DNA of 64,000 nt from Streptantibioticus_A sp037034305 (GTDB lineage: Bacteria > Actinomycetota > Actinomycetes > Streptomycetales > Streptomycetaceae), in assembly GCA_037034305.1 (NCBI GenBank), contig JBAGJY010000001.1:1-64000 (forward strand), given 5' to 3'. Positions 31,311 through 42,655 of this stretch are shown one piece after another. Numbering within the stretch: position 1 is the stretch's first letter; each line of letters starts with the position of its first letter. Below the pieces are notes generated by a model that was not told where the DNA came from, made no database searches, and saw nothing but the letters and a program-made list of their open reading frames with translations. The translations under genes and the position numbers were made by a program.

Positions 31311-31808
31311 TCAGGCGCCGTACGGCTTGGCGGACAGGATCCGCACCGACGCCTTCTTGCCGTTCGGCAGCTCGTACTCGGCGTCGTCACCGGCCTTCTT
31401 GCCGTTGACCGCCGCGCCCAGCGGGGACTGCGGCGAGTAGGTCTCGACGTCCGAGGAGATGCCCTCGCGGGAGCCCAGCAGGAACGTCTCGGTGTCATCG
31501 GGGTCGCCGTCGAAGGCGATCGTGACCACCATGCCGGGCGCGACCACGCCGTTGTCCGCGGGCGCCTCGCCGACCTTCGCGTGCTGGAGCAACTGGGTCA
31601 GCTGGCGGATCCGCAGCTCCAGCTTGCCCTGGTCCTCGCGCGCGGCGTGGTAACCGGCGTTCTCCTTCAGGTCGCCCTCCTGGCGGGCTTCCTCGATCTT
31701 GGCCACGATCTCGGCGCGGGCGGGACCCGACAGGTGCTCCAGCTCGGCCTTGAGCTGGTCGTACGCCTCCTGGGTGAGCCAGGTGACGTTGTCGCTGGTC
31801 TGGGTCAC
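31311..31808 (-). CDS. greA: Transcription elongation factor GreA
   Basis: 165-residue factor that rescues backtracked RNA polymerase by stimulating transcript cleavage. The N-terminal coiled coil (about 8-80) with LTQEAYDQLKAELEHL and the tip region EEARQEGDLKENAGYHAAREDQ carries the acidic residues that enter the secondary channel. The C-terminal FKBP-like domain ends in SPLGAAVNGKKAGD. The GTG at 31808 has GAGGAG 6 nt upstream. Monocistronic. Confidence 0.95.
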   Translation of the reverse strand: MTQTSDNVTWLTQEAYDQLKAELEHLSGPARAEIVAKIEEARQEGDLKENAGYHAAREDQGKLELRIRQLTQLLQHAKVGEAPADNGVVAPGMVVTIAFDGDPDDTETFLLGSREGISSDVETYSPQSPLGAAVNGKKAGDDAEYELPNGKKASVRILSAKPYGA

Positions 31809-32032
31809 AGGTGCTCCTCGTCGGTACTCGGCTTGCTGCTTACTTGTGCTGCTTGTCTTCAGTCCTACTGCCTGGCTCCGGCTCGTTCCAGCTGGTTCCA
31901 GATGCACTTAACGCCCTTCCGACAGCCTGCGGCCGTGCGGACGGGCGAAACCACGAGCGTAACAATTACCGCCGACAACCGGGAGAAGGAAGCTGTTGAG
32001 CTCCCCGCGGCACCTGGTCCGCACCGAGAGCG

Positions 32033-32443
32033 TCAGTGCTGGTCAGCGGCCTTGCAGCTGAGCAGTTCTGCGGTGGTTCCGCGGGCCGTGGTGCGGATCG
32101 TCACGGTGGTGTCCACCGTGGTCGCCGGGCCGCCGACCGTCACGTCCCTGCGACCCACCTCGGACTGGTCCGCGGCCTGCGAGCGCAAGGTACACACGGC
32201 GGTCTGCCCGCTGTCCTTGTGGACCTCCAGATGGGCCCGCACCGCGCTGTCGGAGAGCACCTCGAAGGTGACCACCTGGCCGCTGACGGTGTTGCTGGAC
32301 AGGTACCACCAGCCACCGATGCCCACACCGAGCAGCAGCGCCCCGCCCAGCATCGCACCGAGCAGCTTCAACCGCCGGTCGGTGGCCGCGCTGTCGGCGC
32401 GCCCGTAGCGCCCCTCGGGCAACCGGTCGCGCACCGCGCTCAT
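32033..32443 (-). CDS. DUF4307 membrane protein
   Basis: 136-residue protein with a cytoplasmic N-terminus, one membrane helix (about 27-49) and an outer beta-rich domain with two Cys (CTLRSQ and LLSCKA), which may form a disulfide. This pattern and the start RYGRADSAATDRRLKLLG match the actinobacterial family DUF4307, usually located next to greA and mca as here. Function unknown. GGAGG precedes the start. Divergent from mca with a 124-nt gap. Confidence 0.88.
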   Translation of the reverse strand: MSAVRDRLPEGRYGRADSAATDRRLKLLGAMLGGALLLGVGIGGWWYLSSNTVSGQVVTFEVLSDSAVRAHLEVHKDSGQTAVCTLRSQAADQSEVGRRDVTVGGPATTVDTTVTIRTTARGTTAELLSCKAADQH

Positions 32444-32567
32444 GATCGATCCTCCAGCGAAGGGGCCACGGAATTATTCACGCCCCCGCGTCGGTCACTA
32501 TAGAGGGCATCGCTAGACCTACCGACCCCACTCCCGTAGCCAATCCTTCACCGTAAGGACCTCTGCC

Positions 32568-33443
32568 TTGACCGATCAGTTGCGACTGATGGCCGTGCAC
32601 GCGCATCCCGACGACGAGTCCAGCAAGGGCGCGGCGACGATGGCCAAGTACGTGTCCGACGGCGTGGACGTGCTGGTGGCCACCTGTACTGGTGGCGAGC
32701 GCGGTTCCGTGCTGAACCCCAAGCTCCAGGGCGACCCCTACATCGAGGAGCACATCCACGAGGTACGGGCCAAGGAGATGGACGAGGCCCGTCAGATCCT
32801 GGGCGTCAAGCAGGCCTGGCTCGGCTTCGTGGACTCCGGACTGCCCGAGGGCGACCCGCTGCCGCCGCTGCCGGAGGGCTGCTTCGCCCTGCAGGACGTG
32901 GAGGAGGCCGCGGGGGCGCTGGTGAAGCTGATCCGCGAGTTCCGGCCGCATGTGATCACCACGTACGACGAGAACGGCGGCTATCCGCACCCCGACCACA
33001 TCATGACCCACAAGATCTCCATGGTGGCCTTCGACGCCGCGGGGGACCCGGAGCGCTACCCGGACGCGGGCGAGCCGTGGACTCCGCTGAAGCTCTACTA
33101 CAACCAGGGCTTCAACCGGGCCCGCACCGTCGCCCTGCACGAGGGCCTGCTGGCCCGCGGCCTTGAGTCGCCGTACGGGGAGTGGCTGGAGCGCTGGGAG
33201 AAGATGGACCGGCCGGACCGGGAGATCACCACCTACGTGCCGTGCGCCGACTTCTTCGAGATCCGGGACAAGGCGCTGCTGGCGCACGCCACGCAGATCG
33301 ACCCTGACGGGTTCTGGTTCCACGTGCCGATGGACGTGCAGAAGGAGATCTGGCCGACCGAGGACTACGAGCTGGCGCAGTCCCGGGTGGACACCACATT
33401 GCCGGAATCGGACCTCTTTGCGGGCGTCCGCGAGGCTGGGTAG
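32568..33443 (+). CDS. mca: Mycothiol S-conjugate amidase
   Basis: 291-residue zinc amidase cleaving mycothiol S-conjugates of toxins and drugs to give a mercapturate, which is exported, and GlcN-inositol, which is recycled. The metal motif HAHPDDE near residue 11 and PHPDH at about 143-147 identify the MshB/Mca fold; Mca rather than MshB is favoured by the synteny with greA and DUF4307 and by the KMDRPDREITTYVPCADFF region. The start is a TTG at 32568 with AAGGAC upstream. Confined to mycothiol-making actinobacteria. Confidence 0.95.
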   Translation: MTDQLRLMAVHAHPDDESSKGAATMAKYVSDGVDVLVATCTGGERGSVLNPKLQGDPYIEEHIHEVRAKEMDEARQILGVKQAWLGFVDSGLPEGDPLPPLPEGCFALQDVEEAAGALVKLIREFRPHVITTYDENGGYPHPDHIMTHKISMVAFDAAGDPERYPDAGEPWTPLKLYYNQGFNRARTVALHEGLLARGLESPYGEWLERWEKMDRPDREITTYVPCADFFEIRDKALLAHATQIDPDGFWFHVPMDVQKEIWPTEDYELAQSRVDTTLPESDLFAGVREAG

Positions 33444-33446
33444 ACA

Positions 33447-33656
33447 ATGGCTGTCGTGAACGCTTCCTTGGCTCCGGCGGCCACGCATCTGGTGCAGCTC
33501 GCCGACTTCGACCAGAACAAGGTGACGCCGGGCCTGATCGGGTTCGTCGTCTTCGCGGCGATCGGGACGGCGGTGTGGTTCCTGATGAAGAGCATGAACC
33601 GGCAGTTCCAGAAGATCGACTTCGAGGAGTCGCCCTCCTCGAAGCAGCAGGACTAG
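33447..33656 (+). CDS. Small conserved single-pass membrane protein
   Basis: 69-residue protein encoded 3 nt after mca, so very likely in its operon. One membrane helix (about 28-47, TPGLIGFVVFAAIGTAVWFLM) is followed by a basic-acidic cytoplasmic tail KSMNRQFQKIDFEE. The same small gene follows mca in other streptomycetes as I recall. A GTG at 33456 is an alternative start. Function unknown. Confidence 0.75.
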   Translation: MAVVNASLAPAATHLVQLADFDQNKVTPGLIGFVVFAAIGTAVWFLMKSMNRQFQKIDFEESPSSKQQD

Positions 33657-33981
33657 TCCCGGGGGGCTGCGCCCCCCGGACCCCCCTCGCGGGGGCTTCG
33701 CCCCTCGACCCCGGGGCCGGGGCTGCGGGCCTCGGATCTCCTCGCGGGGGCTGCGCCTCCCTCACGAGGGCTGCCCCCCTTCGACCCCCGGTCCGGGGCT
33801 GCGGGCCTCGGATCTCCTCGCGGGGGCTGCGCCCCTCGACCCCGGCCTGGGGCTACGGCCCTCGACTCTTCGGCGCGTAGCCGCGCCCGAAGCCGCGCCC
33901 CCGCGCCCGGCCCGCGTCCAGGGGCCGCGCACCAGGCCCCTTCGCGGCGGTCGTGCCCCGTCCCCCTCGCCGGGCTGCGCC
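33657..33981. repeat. 325-bp G/C-rich repeat region
   Basis: No gene. A 41-bp unit beginning CCGGGGCTGCGGGCC is present twice without mismatch, at 33717-33757 and 33793-33833 (76-bp period). Shorter copies of CTCGCGGGGGCT(G/T)CGCC occur at about 33686 and 33742-33833. The units fold into hairpins and end transcripts of the convergent genes on either side. Confidence 0.75.
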
Positions 33982-36900
33982 CTACGCCGTCGGTGTCAGG
34001 GACAAGCGGTCGCGCGATGCGCGGGTCGGGGTCATGCCCAGGCGCCAGACCTCCCAGGGTTCGCCGGGGCGCAGGCCGCGTTGGAGGATCAGGGTCCAGG
34101 CCTGGGCGTACTCCTGGAGTGCGGGGTCGCGGCCCTCGTGGGTGGTGGACAGCAGGGCGGTCAGGTCGTCCTGGGCGGCCTTCGCGCCTGGCTCGGAGAG
34201 CAGCGGAAGCAGGGTGCAGCGCAGGAAGCGGGCCCAGTCCTCGCCGCGGCGGTCGCCGACGGCGACGAACAGCCGCCCGGCCTCCTCGGTCAGCTCCAGC
34301 GCCTCCGCGGTCCGGCCGTTGCCCGCGTCGATCACCGCCAGCTCCAGGCAGGACCACGCCTCGCCGTGCGGCACGCCCACCTTGCGGAAGTCCTGCCTGG
34401 CGTCCTGCAGCAACTGGCGGGCGAAGCCGCTGTTGCGCAGGTTGCCGACCTGCCTGGCGCGCTGGTCGCGGGTGAGCCGGCCCGAGTGGTGGCGGGCGCA
34501 GGCCAGCCCATACATGTCGCGCATCCGGTTGAACATGGTGCGGGCCCGCTCCAGGGAACGCAGCGCCGCGTCCGTGTCGTCCGCCTCCTCCTGCGCCTGG
34601 CCCAGGTAGTACAGCGTCCACGCCTCGCCGCGCGCGTCCTCGTTCTCCCGGTGCCTGCCCAGCGCCTCGTGCAGCCCCTGTACGGCCTCCGCCGCGTCGC
34701 CCGCCACGAGCAGGGCGCGGGCCAGCTGGGTCAGCGTCCAGGCGGTGCCGCGCTGGTCGTGGGTGACCTCGTACTCCCGCTGCGCCGCGTGCAGCGCCTC
34801 CCGCGCGCGGTCCACGTCACCGAGTTGCAGATAGACCTGCCCCAGCTGCATGTGCGCCCACGCCTGACCGTGCACGCTCTCGCTCTCCTGGTGCAACTCC
34901 AGCGCGGTCAGCAGCAGTTCGCGTGCCTCCTCGACCTGGCCCTGGTCGCGCAGTACCGCCGCCAGGGCGTGCTGGGTCCAGGCGCGGTCGCCGCGCAGCG
35001 CGTCGGTGTTCTGCAACTCCAGCGCCTCGCCCAGCTTGGCCGCCGCCTCCCGCAGGTTGCCCTGGTGGTGCAGGGTGATGCCGAGGCTGCACAGGGCGCG
35101 GGCGGCGCCCGCCGGATGCTGGGCCTCGAAGTACAGGTTGACCACCGACGTCAGCGTGGAGCGTGCCCGGTCCAGCTCGCCGAGCTGGCGGGCCGCGATG
35201 CCGGTGCGCCACTGCACCGAGCGCACCAGCAGCCCCTGGTCGACCTCCTGGGTCAACTCGCTGATCTCGCCCAGCCGGTAGAGGTCGCCGCGCAGCAGGC
35301 AGTAGTCGCACAGCGCGCCCAGCAGATGCAGCACCGCCGCCTGGTCCACACCCTCCGCGCCGCGCACCGTCGCCGTGATGAAGCCGGACTCGTCGTCCAG
35401 CCAGCGCAGCGCCTGCTCCAGCGAGCGGAAGCCGTGCGAGCCGACCGCGCCCTTGACGAACGAGTCGGCGCGGGTGGAGGTCTTGCCGTCGACCAGCCGG
35501 ATCACCGAGTCGGCCAGCTCCGAGTAGGTGCGGATCAGCCGTTCCTGCGCAGCGCTGTGCTCGCTCGGCTCCTCCTCGTCCAGCAGCCTGGCCTGCGCGA
35601 AGCCGCGCACCACGTCGTGCAGCCGGTAGCGGCTGCCCCGGACGTTCTCGATCAGCCCGGCCTGGGCCAACTCCTCAAGCCTGCGCGCCGCCTCCTTCTC
35701 GTCGGTGGCCAGCAGCGCGGCGGCGGCGGCCCCGCCCAGGCTGGCCCGACCGGCCAGTGCCAGGCGGCGCAGCAGACGGCGGGAGACCTCGGGCAGGTCG
35801 TGGTAGCGCAGCGCCAGCGCCCGCTCCAGCGGATCCACCGGCCCGTACGCGTCGAGGTCGTCGGCGAGCCCGCGCAGCGTCCGCGCGCCCAGCGAGGATC
35901 CGGCGATGGTCAGCGCCAGCGGCAGCCCGCCGCACAACTGCCGTACCTGTTCGGCGGATTGCGGGTCCTCCGGAACGCGGTCGCCCGCCAACTCCCGTAG
36001 CAGTTCCAGGGCGTGCGGCTCGTCCAGCGCCTCGACCGGCAGGGTGTGCACCCACGCGCCGGCCGAACCGAGGTCCAGCGGGGCGGCCGAGGTCACCAGG
36101 ATCAGGCTCTCGGAGCGCTCCGGGACGAGCGCGCGCACCTGCTCCGCGTCGGAGGCGTCATCGAGGATGATCACCGCGGGTACGTCTGTGAGGTGCTTGT
36201 GGTACTGCTCGCTCAGCCGCCTCAAGTGCTGCTCCTGGTTGGGGCGTTCGCGGAACAGCAGTTGTTCGCGGGGCGCGCCGAGCCGGTTGAGGATGTGCAG
36301 CAGCGCCTCCCTGGTGGTCAGCGGCGGCTGGTCCACGGCTCCACCGCGCAGCGGCACCAGGCACGCGCCGCGGAACTGGTCCTTCAACTGCTGGGCGGCG
36401 CGCACCGCCAGCGCGCTGCGGCCGGAGCCCGTCGGGCCGCAGAGCATCACCACGGTCGGTTTGGTCTCGATGGCGGCGCGGGCCTGCTGCACCCACTGGT
36501 TGATCCGCGACAGATGGCCGCGCCGCCCGGTGAACGGCCCCTCGCCCTGCGGCAGCAGGTCGAACGACTGGGCGAGCAGGGCGCGTTGCCGGGCGGCGGC
36601 GCTGCGGTCGCTCCGCTTGGCCTGCGCCGGAACCGTGGACTTCGCGGTCTTCTTCAGTATCGGCGTGGCGGGCGGCGCCACCCGCTGCTGCTCCAGGAAC
36701 GGCCGCACCCCGCGTCGCTCCAGCGCCGCCAGCCACTGCTGCCGCAACTGCGCGGCGTCGGCTGGCTGCTCGCCGCCACGCCGCTGGCTGAACGACCTGG
36801 CGCCGCCGACCACTGCCGCCGCCACCGCCACCGCGACCCCGGTCAGCAGCGAGGCGCCCGCCGACATCCCCTGTCCGAGGTCGACGGCGAACGCGGTGAC

Positions 36901-37191
36901 CCCGGTCACCCCGGCCAGCAGCGCGGGCGCCGCCGTGCCGGGGCGCGGCGCGGCGGGCCCGGCCTCGGCTGCGCGCCGGTAGGCGGCGTACTCCTCGGCG
37001 GCCTGCGCCGCGATGTCGTCGAGCGCGGCGCGTCCGCGCTCCAGCAGCGCGCCGGCGTCCACCTGGCGCTTGGAGCGGGTGGCGCGCTGGGTCTCCTCGG
37101 TGACGGCGCGCTGGAGCAGCCGCTCCGCCTCCGCGCGGTCGGGTGCGCTGAGCGCGATGGACCCCCCGGCGGTCGGTGTGGGTTGGTTCAT
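33982..37191 (-). CDS. Membrane-anchored STAND (NB-ARC) ATPase with TPR array
   Basis: 1069-residue signalling ATPase. Residues 1-85 are helical and charged; 88-105 and 112-130 are two membrane helices, unusual for this class. The NB-ARC core starts at about 218 (FTGRRGHL). Walker A is GPTGSGRS at 252-259, Walker B is VIILDDASD, and a winged-helix part follows at about 490-580. Residues about 640-1010 form at least eight TPR-like pairs (for example AWTQHALAAVLRDQGQVEEARELL). It resembles AfsR without the N-terminal SARP DNA-binding domain. The ATG at 37191 follows GGGGGAA. Such proteins act as switches in regulation or in defence; no effector domain is visible here. Confidence 0.85.
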   Translation of the reverse strand: MNQPTPTAGGSIALSAPDRAEAERLLQRAVTEETQRATRSKRQVDAGALLERGRAALDDIAAQAAEEYAAYRRAAEAGPAAPRPGTAAPALLAGVTGVTAFAVDLGQGMSAGASLLTGVAVAVAAAVVGGARSFSQRRGGEQPADAAQLRQQWLAALERRGVRPFLEQQRVAPPATPILKKTAKSTVPAQAKRSDRSAAARQRALLAQSFDLLPQGEGPFTGRRGHLSRINQWVQQARAAIETKPTVVMLCGPTGSGRSALAVRAAQQLKDQFRGACLVPLRGGAVDQPPLTTREALLHILNRLGAPREQLLFRERPNQEQHLRRLSEQYHKHLTDVPAVIILDDASDAEQVRALVPERSESLILVTSAAPLDLGSAGAWVHTLPVEALDEPHALELLRELAGDRVPEDPQSAEQVRQLCGGLPLALTIAGSSLGARTLRGLADDLDAYGPVDPLERALALRYHDLPEVSRRLLRRLALAGRASLGGAAAAALLATDEKEAARRLEELAQAGLIENVRGSRYRLHDVVRGFAQARLLDEEEPSEHSAAQERLIRTYSELADSVIRLVDGKTSTRADSFVKGAVGSHGFRSLEQALRWLDDESGFITATVRGAEGVDQAAVLHLLGALCDYCLLRGDLYRLGEISELTQEVDQGLLVRSVQWRTGIAARQLGELDRARSTLTSVVNLYFEAQHPAGAARALCSLGITLHHQGNLREAAAKLGEALELQNTDALRGDRAWTQHALAAVLRDQGQVEEARELLLTALELHQESESVHGQAWAHMQLGQVYLQLGDVDRAREALHAAQREYEVTHDQRGTAWTLTQLARALLVAGDAAEAVQGLHEALGRHRENEDARGEAWTLYYLGQAQEEADDTDAALRSLERARTMFNRMRDMYGLACARHHSGRLTRDQRARQVGNLRNSGFARQLLQDARQDFRKVGVPHGEAWSCLELAVIDAGNGRTAEALELTEEAGRLFVAVGDRRGEDWARFLRCTLLPLLSEPGAKAAQDDLTALLSTTHEGRDPALQEYAQAWTLILQRGLRPGEPWEVWRLGMTPTRASRDRLSLTPTA

Positions 37192-37285
37192 CGTCGTTCC
37201 CCCTTTGTGGTGTGCATATCGCTCGCCCTCCGCCCGCGTGCCCGGTCGCGCGCCTGGGCGCGGCGGGATGTGTGAGGGTGGGTAC

Positions 37286-37450
37286 GTGGCCAATCGACTC
37301 AGCCGCTCCACCTCTCCCTACCTCCTTCAGCACGCCGACAACCCTCTTGATTGGTGGCCGTGGAGCGACGAGGCCTTCGCGGACGCACGACGGCGCGGGG
37401 TTCCGGTGCTGCTCAGCGTGGGGTGTTCGAGCTGCCGCTGGAGCCAGTAG
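37286..37450 (+). pseudogene. N-terminal fragment of DUF255 thioredoxin-domain gene
   Basis: 54 codons from the GTG at 37286 encode NRLSRSTSPYLLQHADNPLD and the following WWPW...RRGVPVLLSVG, clearly homologous to the first 50 residues of the intact gene at 38245. The frame then reads CSSCRWSQ and stops, where the intact protein has CHWC. The DNA differs from 38245 at many positions, so this is not a recent tandem copy. It lies head-to-head with the STAND gene, the place where the functional gene would be expected. Confidence 0.75.
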
Positions 37451-37503
37451 CTGCCGCGGGGCGGCCCAGATACCGCCAAGCGTCCACCGCCCCGGCAGCC
37501 CAC

Positions 37504-37800
37504 CTCGCCGAGCTCGGCAAGCTGGCCAAGCACATCGACATTGCCGATCCGGTCAAGGCGCTCAACGAGGTGCAGACCGAGGCCTCGCATACGCAACTCG
37601 ACATGCTCCACGCGGACATCCCCACCGGGAGGGATCCGCACCTGGTGCGCGAGTGGTGGGACGGGCTCTCGCCGCAGGAGCAGAAGACGTTGATGCTGGC
37701 GGAGCCGGTGGCGCTCGCCAGTCTCAACGGCGTTCCGGACGGCGTGAAGCAGGAACTCCGCGGCACGGATGGCAAACTCGACCGCGTGAAGCTGGTGCGC
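37504..37800 (+). pseudogene. Fragment of DUF1023-type alpha/beta hydrolase gene
   Basis: About 99 codons without a start or proper end. REWWDGLSPQEQKTLMLAEP and SLNGVPDGVKQELRGTDG match the segment that precedes the DUF1023 hydrolase domain in streptomycete proteins (WW-x-GLS-x-(D/E)-Q, LDGIP). The N-terminal WXG100-like and the hydrolase parts are missing. A dead internal fragment. Confidence 0.55.
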
Positions 37801-37916
37801 AGACAGCGATCACCTCTGCAAGATCGAGTCCTTTCGAGATGACCCGCAGGTCAGCGGCGATCGGTCGAGGTTGCCCACGCGGATGTTGGTCGTCAGATGG
37901 CTCCCAGGTCCACGGT

Positions 37917-38150
37917 GACGGAAGAAGGGCGCGGCGGCCTTGATCACGCCGGTGAACATCTCGCCGTCCCTGTAGGCCTTGGTGGCAGCGTCGAGAACGT
38001 AGGCGTGAGGTCGATGGGATCCGCCCGGTAGACGACGACGTCCGGACGGCGGTTGGTGAGCGGAACGTCCTGCAGGCGGACGTCGAAGTCCGTGTCGGCG
38101 TTCCAGTCCGGACCTGCGGCGGCGTCCAGGGTAGCGGGCAGCTGCCATCC
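37917..38150 (-). pseudogene. Uma2-family nuclease, internally deleted
   Basis: Two pieces in different frames. The upstream piece (38150-38001) encodes DVRLQDVPLTNRRPDVVVYR, the usual N-terminal half of Uma2 (DUF820) proteins; the downstream piece (38010-37917) encodes HAYVLDAATKAYRDGEMFTG, the usual C-terminal end. The middle, with the Glu/Lys catalytic residues, is gone and the frame changes at the junction near 38005. Inactive. Confidence 0.65.
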
Positions 38151-38244
38151 ATCAAGTGATGGCGCACAAGTGCAAATCAGCCAAGCGAGGCAGGCCCGTG
38201 CGGGCTTCGTCGGCCGGGCCGGGCATTGTGAGAGGCTGGATCGC

Positions 38245-40317
<2,073 letters not shown>

Positions 40318-40337
40318 CGGCGTTCCGGCGGATGCCG

Positions 40338-41075
40338 TCAGGACCGTTCCCAGACGGTCACTTCGACGTTCTCCCGGTCGGTACCCGGCTCACCGACGAC
40401 CGTGAAGTACCCGACGCGGCCGTCCCAGGTCTTGAAACAGCCCATGGCACCCGCTCGGGCGTCCACCACATGCTGCCCCAGATGGGTGCCCAGCGCGTCG
40501 GAGCACTGCTGCTGACCCGGCGCGCCGGAGCCGTCCCACGCGACGAGCGTGTTGCCGACGACCTCTTGGGGATCGCCGTAGCTGAGGTCGCCGCCCGGTG
40601 ACTGGGTCGGCGGGACGGGGTCGAGCCACCAGCCCCCGCCGGTCCCGCCGTACCCGCCCAGGACCAGCGTGCCGTGCCACCGCACGCGACTGGGCGTCGC
40701 GGTGGGCGTACTTGGCGGCGGCGAGGGCGAGGGCGAGGGTGTCGGTGCGGGCGGCGACGGCGACGGCGACGGTGAGGGTGGGGGCGAGGGTGACGGTGAT
40801 GGGTCGGTGGAGTGGCTCGGCGGTGGGGACGGCGGGGCACCGGAGGGCGTGGCGGAGCCGTTGGAGGATCCCGACGCCGACGAACCATGGAGGAACGCGG
40901 TCAGTCCCAGCACGAGCGCGACCACTCCGACGATCGCGACGACCCCCCGGGCCGCCGGTGAGGAGATGGCGGGAATCTCCGACCCGCCGAGCTTCACCGA
41001 CCCCCCGACGGCCGCCGCGACGAGGCAGGCCAGCCCAATGATCCACAGCGGCGCAACATCAGCGTTCACAGCCAT
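40338..41075 (-). CDS. Membrane protein with Pro/Ser linker and outer domain
   Basis: 245 residues. Two membrane helices at about 8-28 and 42-62 are followed by a 55-residue linker of (Ser-Pro)n type (about 78-130). The outer domain of about 110 residues has two Cys (QQQCSDALG, GAMGCFKTW), probably paired, and many Trp/Gly. GGGGG stands directly before the ATG. The linker DNA is an imperfect (GGCGAN)n microsatellite, prone to length change. I recognise no family. Confidence 0.65.
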   Translation of the reverse strand: MAVNADVAPLWIIGLACLVAAAVGGSVKLGGSEIPAISSPAARGVVAIVGVVALVLGLTAFLHGSSASGSSNGSATPSGAPPSPPPSHSTDPSPSPSPPPSPSPSPSPPAPTPSPSPSPPPSTPTATPSRVRWHGTLVLGGYGGTGGGWWLDPVPPTQSPGGDLSYGDPQEVVGNTLVAWDGSGAPGQQQCSDALGTHLGQHVVDARAGAMGCFKTWDGRVGYFTVVGEPGTDRENVEVTVWERS

Positions 41076-41268
41076 CCCCCCGTCAGGCGTCCAGACGGCC
41101 TCAGACTGAGGGCAACTCCCCAGCGTTCACAGCCGATACGAACTATGCCCATAGCTGCGGGGAGAGGAACAGCAGTTGGGGTTGTTGGGGTCCCGTACGG
41201 GGATCACGCCTGAGGGGAGGGCGGCTGTTGGTGGCCACTCGACACACTCTCCGCCGTCCGTGCGGTGA

Positions 41269-42105
41269 TCACGGGGTGCACTCCTCTCTTACTGCGCGGA
41301 GGAATACCGCCGTATCACTCGGCGAAAGTGCCTGGGAATACAGCCGTTCGAAGGTGCGCTGTTGGTCGCGAATGGTCTCCGGATTCCTCAGAAGCGTGCC
41401 GGTGCTTGCGCTCTCTTCGTAGGCGACAACCGTTCCATCATCGAGGGTCATGATAGACAGTGTGCCGCCCATCAACCCATGTGCACCGTATTCGAAGGGG
41501 AGCAGGCGAATGGTTGTTGTGGAGGTGTCCGCGTTCGCGATCAGAACCGACAGTTGCTCACGCATAACGGACTGACCGCCGACCGGACGTCTGATCGCTC
41601 CTTCGTCCAGGAGCACGAAAAGCTGAGGTTGAGGGTCGACTCGTAACAACTTCTGGCGGCCGAGGCGAGCAAAGACCAACTCCTCAACCTCTTCTGGTGA
41701 CTTCGTGAGGCAGTGGGTCTCGATCAGCGCACGCGCATAGCCTTCTGTCTGCAAGAGTCCCGGAACGATTTGACAGGTGTATTCCTGCATGATGCGTGCC
41801 CGCGTCTCCAACTCCATAAGGCGGCGGTACTGCTCCGGGTGGATCTCCTGCTCACGGCGTACCAGTTCGTACAGCCGCCTGAAATGCTCACCGGTCTGAA
41901 ACAGGCTGTCCAGTGCCATGGAGAGATCGGGCGGAGGCATCATTTCCGCGACCTCGACACGGTGTAGTTGGCTCCTGCTGTGCGGGACCTTTGCTGCCAG
42001 CTCGTCCAATGTCATGTCCGCTTCGATCCGACACCGTCTCACCTCGGCCCCGTAGAAGTGGCGGTTCGAGCGGTAGGGCGTCAGTTCACGTGGTGGACGT
42101 GCCAC
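41269..42105 (-). CDS. XRE regulator with DUF5753 domain
   Basis: 278-residue protein. Residues about 16-70 form the HTH (FYGAEVRRCRIEADMTLDELAAKVPHSRSQLHRVE) and residues about 95-275 the DUF5753 domain (YTCQIVPGLLQTEGYARALI at 109-128). Streptomycetes carry dozens of such regulators, usually followed by a DUF397 gene; here no DUF397 gene is visible in the 193 bp downstream. The start is the GTG at 42105 with GGGGG upstream. Divergent from two small genes, one of which carries the same domain as small genes of the integrative element. Confidence 0.88.
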   Translation of the reverse strand: MARPPRELTPYRSNRHFYGAEVRRCRIEADMTLDELAAKVPHSRSQLHRVEVAEMMPPPDLSMALDSLFQTGEHFRRLYELVRREQEIHPEQYRRLMELETRARIMQEYTCQIVPGLLQTEGYARALIETHCLTKSPEEVEELVFARLGRQKLLRVDPQPQLFVLLDEGAIRRPVGGQSVMREQLSVLIANADTSTTTIRLLPFEYGAHGLMGGTLSIMTLDDGTVVAYEESASTGTLLRNPETIRDQQRTFERLYSQALSPSDTAVFLRAVREECTP

Positions 42106-42228
42106 GGCGCAGCCCCCATTTTCCGAATCAGAGTTGGGACGGGAATCCGCTTCCGAGCCTACGGGCCAGCGGCAACTCTTGGGCTACACACGTGATTGAC
42201 CAAGGTGAACAGCGAGAGGCACGGAAGC

Positions 42229-42456
42229 ATGGCGAACGCGAGCACGCCCCTGACGCCCGGGGCGCTCGTCTACGACGCGGTGGCGGAGCGGGTGGGGACC
42301 TACCAGGCGAAGGCGGGCCCGTACCTGCTGCTGCGCCCGGTCGGCGGGGGCCGCGAGTGGGAGGCGGACCCGGCGCGCGTTCGCCCCGCCACCCAGCGGG
42401 AACGCGTGAGCGCTGAGCTGAGGGCCGCCAACCAGCGGACGAGGCAGGGCCGGTGA
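42229..42456 (+). CDS. Small protein with D...G...RPxGGxxWxA motif (3)
   Basis: 75-residue protein, ATG at 42229 with GGAAG upstream. The core GALVYDAVAERVGTY...LLLRPVGGGREWEADPARVRP matches the two element-encoded proteins at 21903 and 22196. The family thus occurs next to XRE regulators at two separate places in this window. It has no membrane part. Function unknown; a partner or target of the regulator is a reasonable guess. Confidence 0.65.
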   Translation: MANASTPLTPGALVYDAVAERVGTYQAKAGPYLLLRPVGGGREWEADPARVRPATQRERVSAELRAANQRTRQGR

Positions 42457-42626
42457 GCGGGCAGGCCTTCGATGTCAGCCGCCCGCCCGTGCCGGTACCC
42501 GGCTGCCGGGAGTGCGCCGGTCTCGCCGAACAACGTGCCGCCGCCCAGGCGGAGTTCGACCACAGCCGGGCGACGGACATGAACGTACTGATGCGACGGC
42601 ATCAGCGACAGGAGCACACCCGGTGA
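42453..42626 (+). CDS. Small CxxC protein
   Basis: 57-residue product from the GTG at 42453, overlapping the previous stop (GTGA). PVPVPGCRECAGLAEQRAAA carries a CxxC pair that may bind zinc or act in redox; the rest is one charged helix with a RRHQRQEH end. Coupled with the gene before it. Similar CxxC mini-proteins follow DUF5753-linked regulators in streptomycetes (from memory). Confidence 0.55.
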   Translation: MSGQAFDVSRPPVPVPGCRECAGLAEQRAAAQAEFDHSRATDMNVLMRRHQRQEHTR

Positions 42627-42655
42627 CGCCCCGAGTAGCAACCGGCCGGAGGTCC

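Noticed and set aside
40669..41109. Asp/Gly-repeat ORF on the plus strand
   Set aside because: It is the antisense of the (Ser-Pro)n linker of the membrane protein at 40338-41075.
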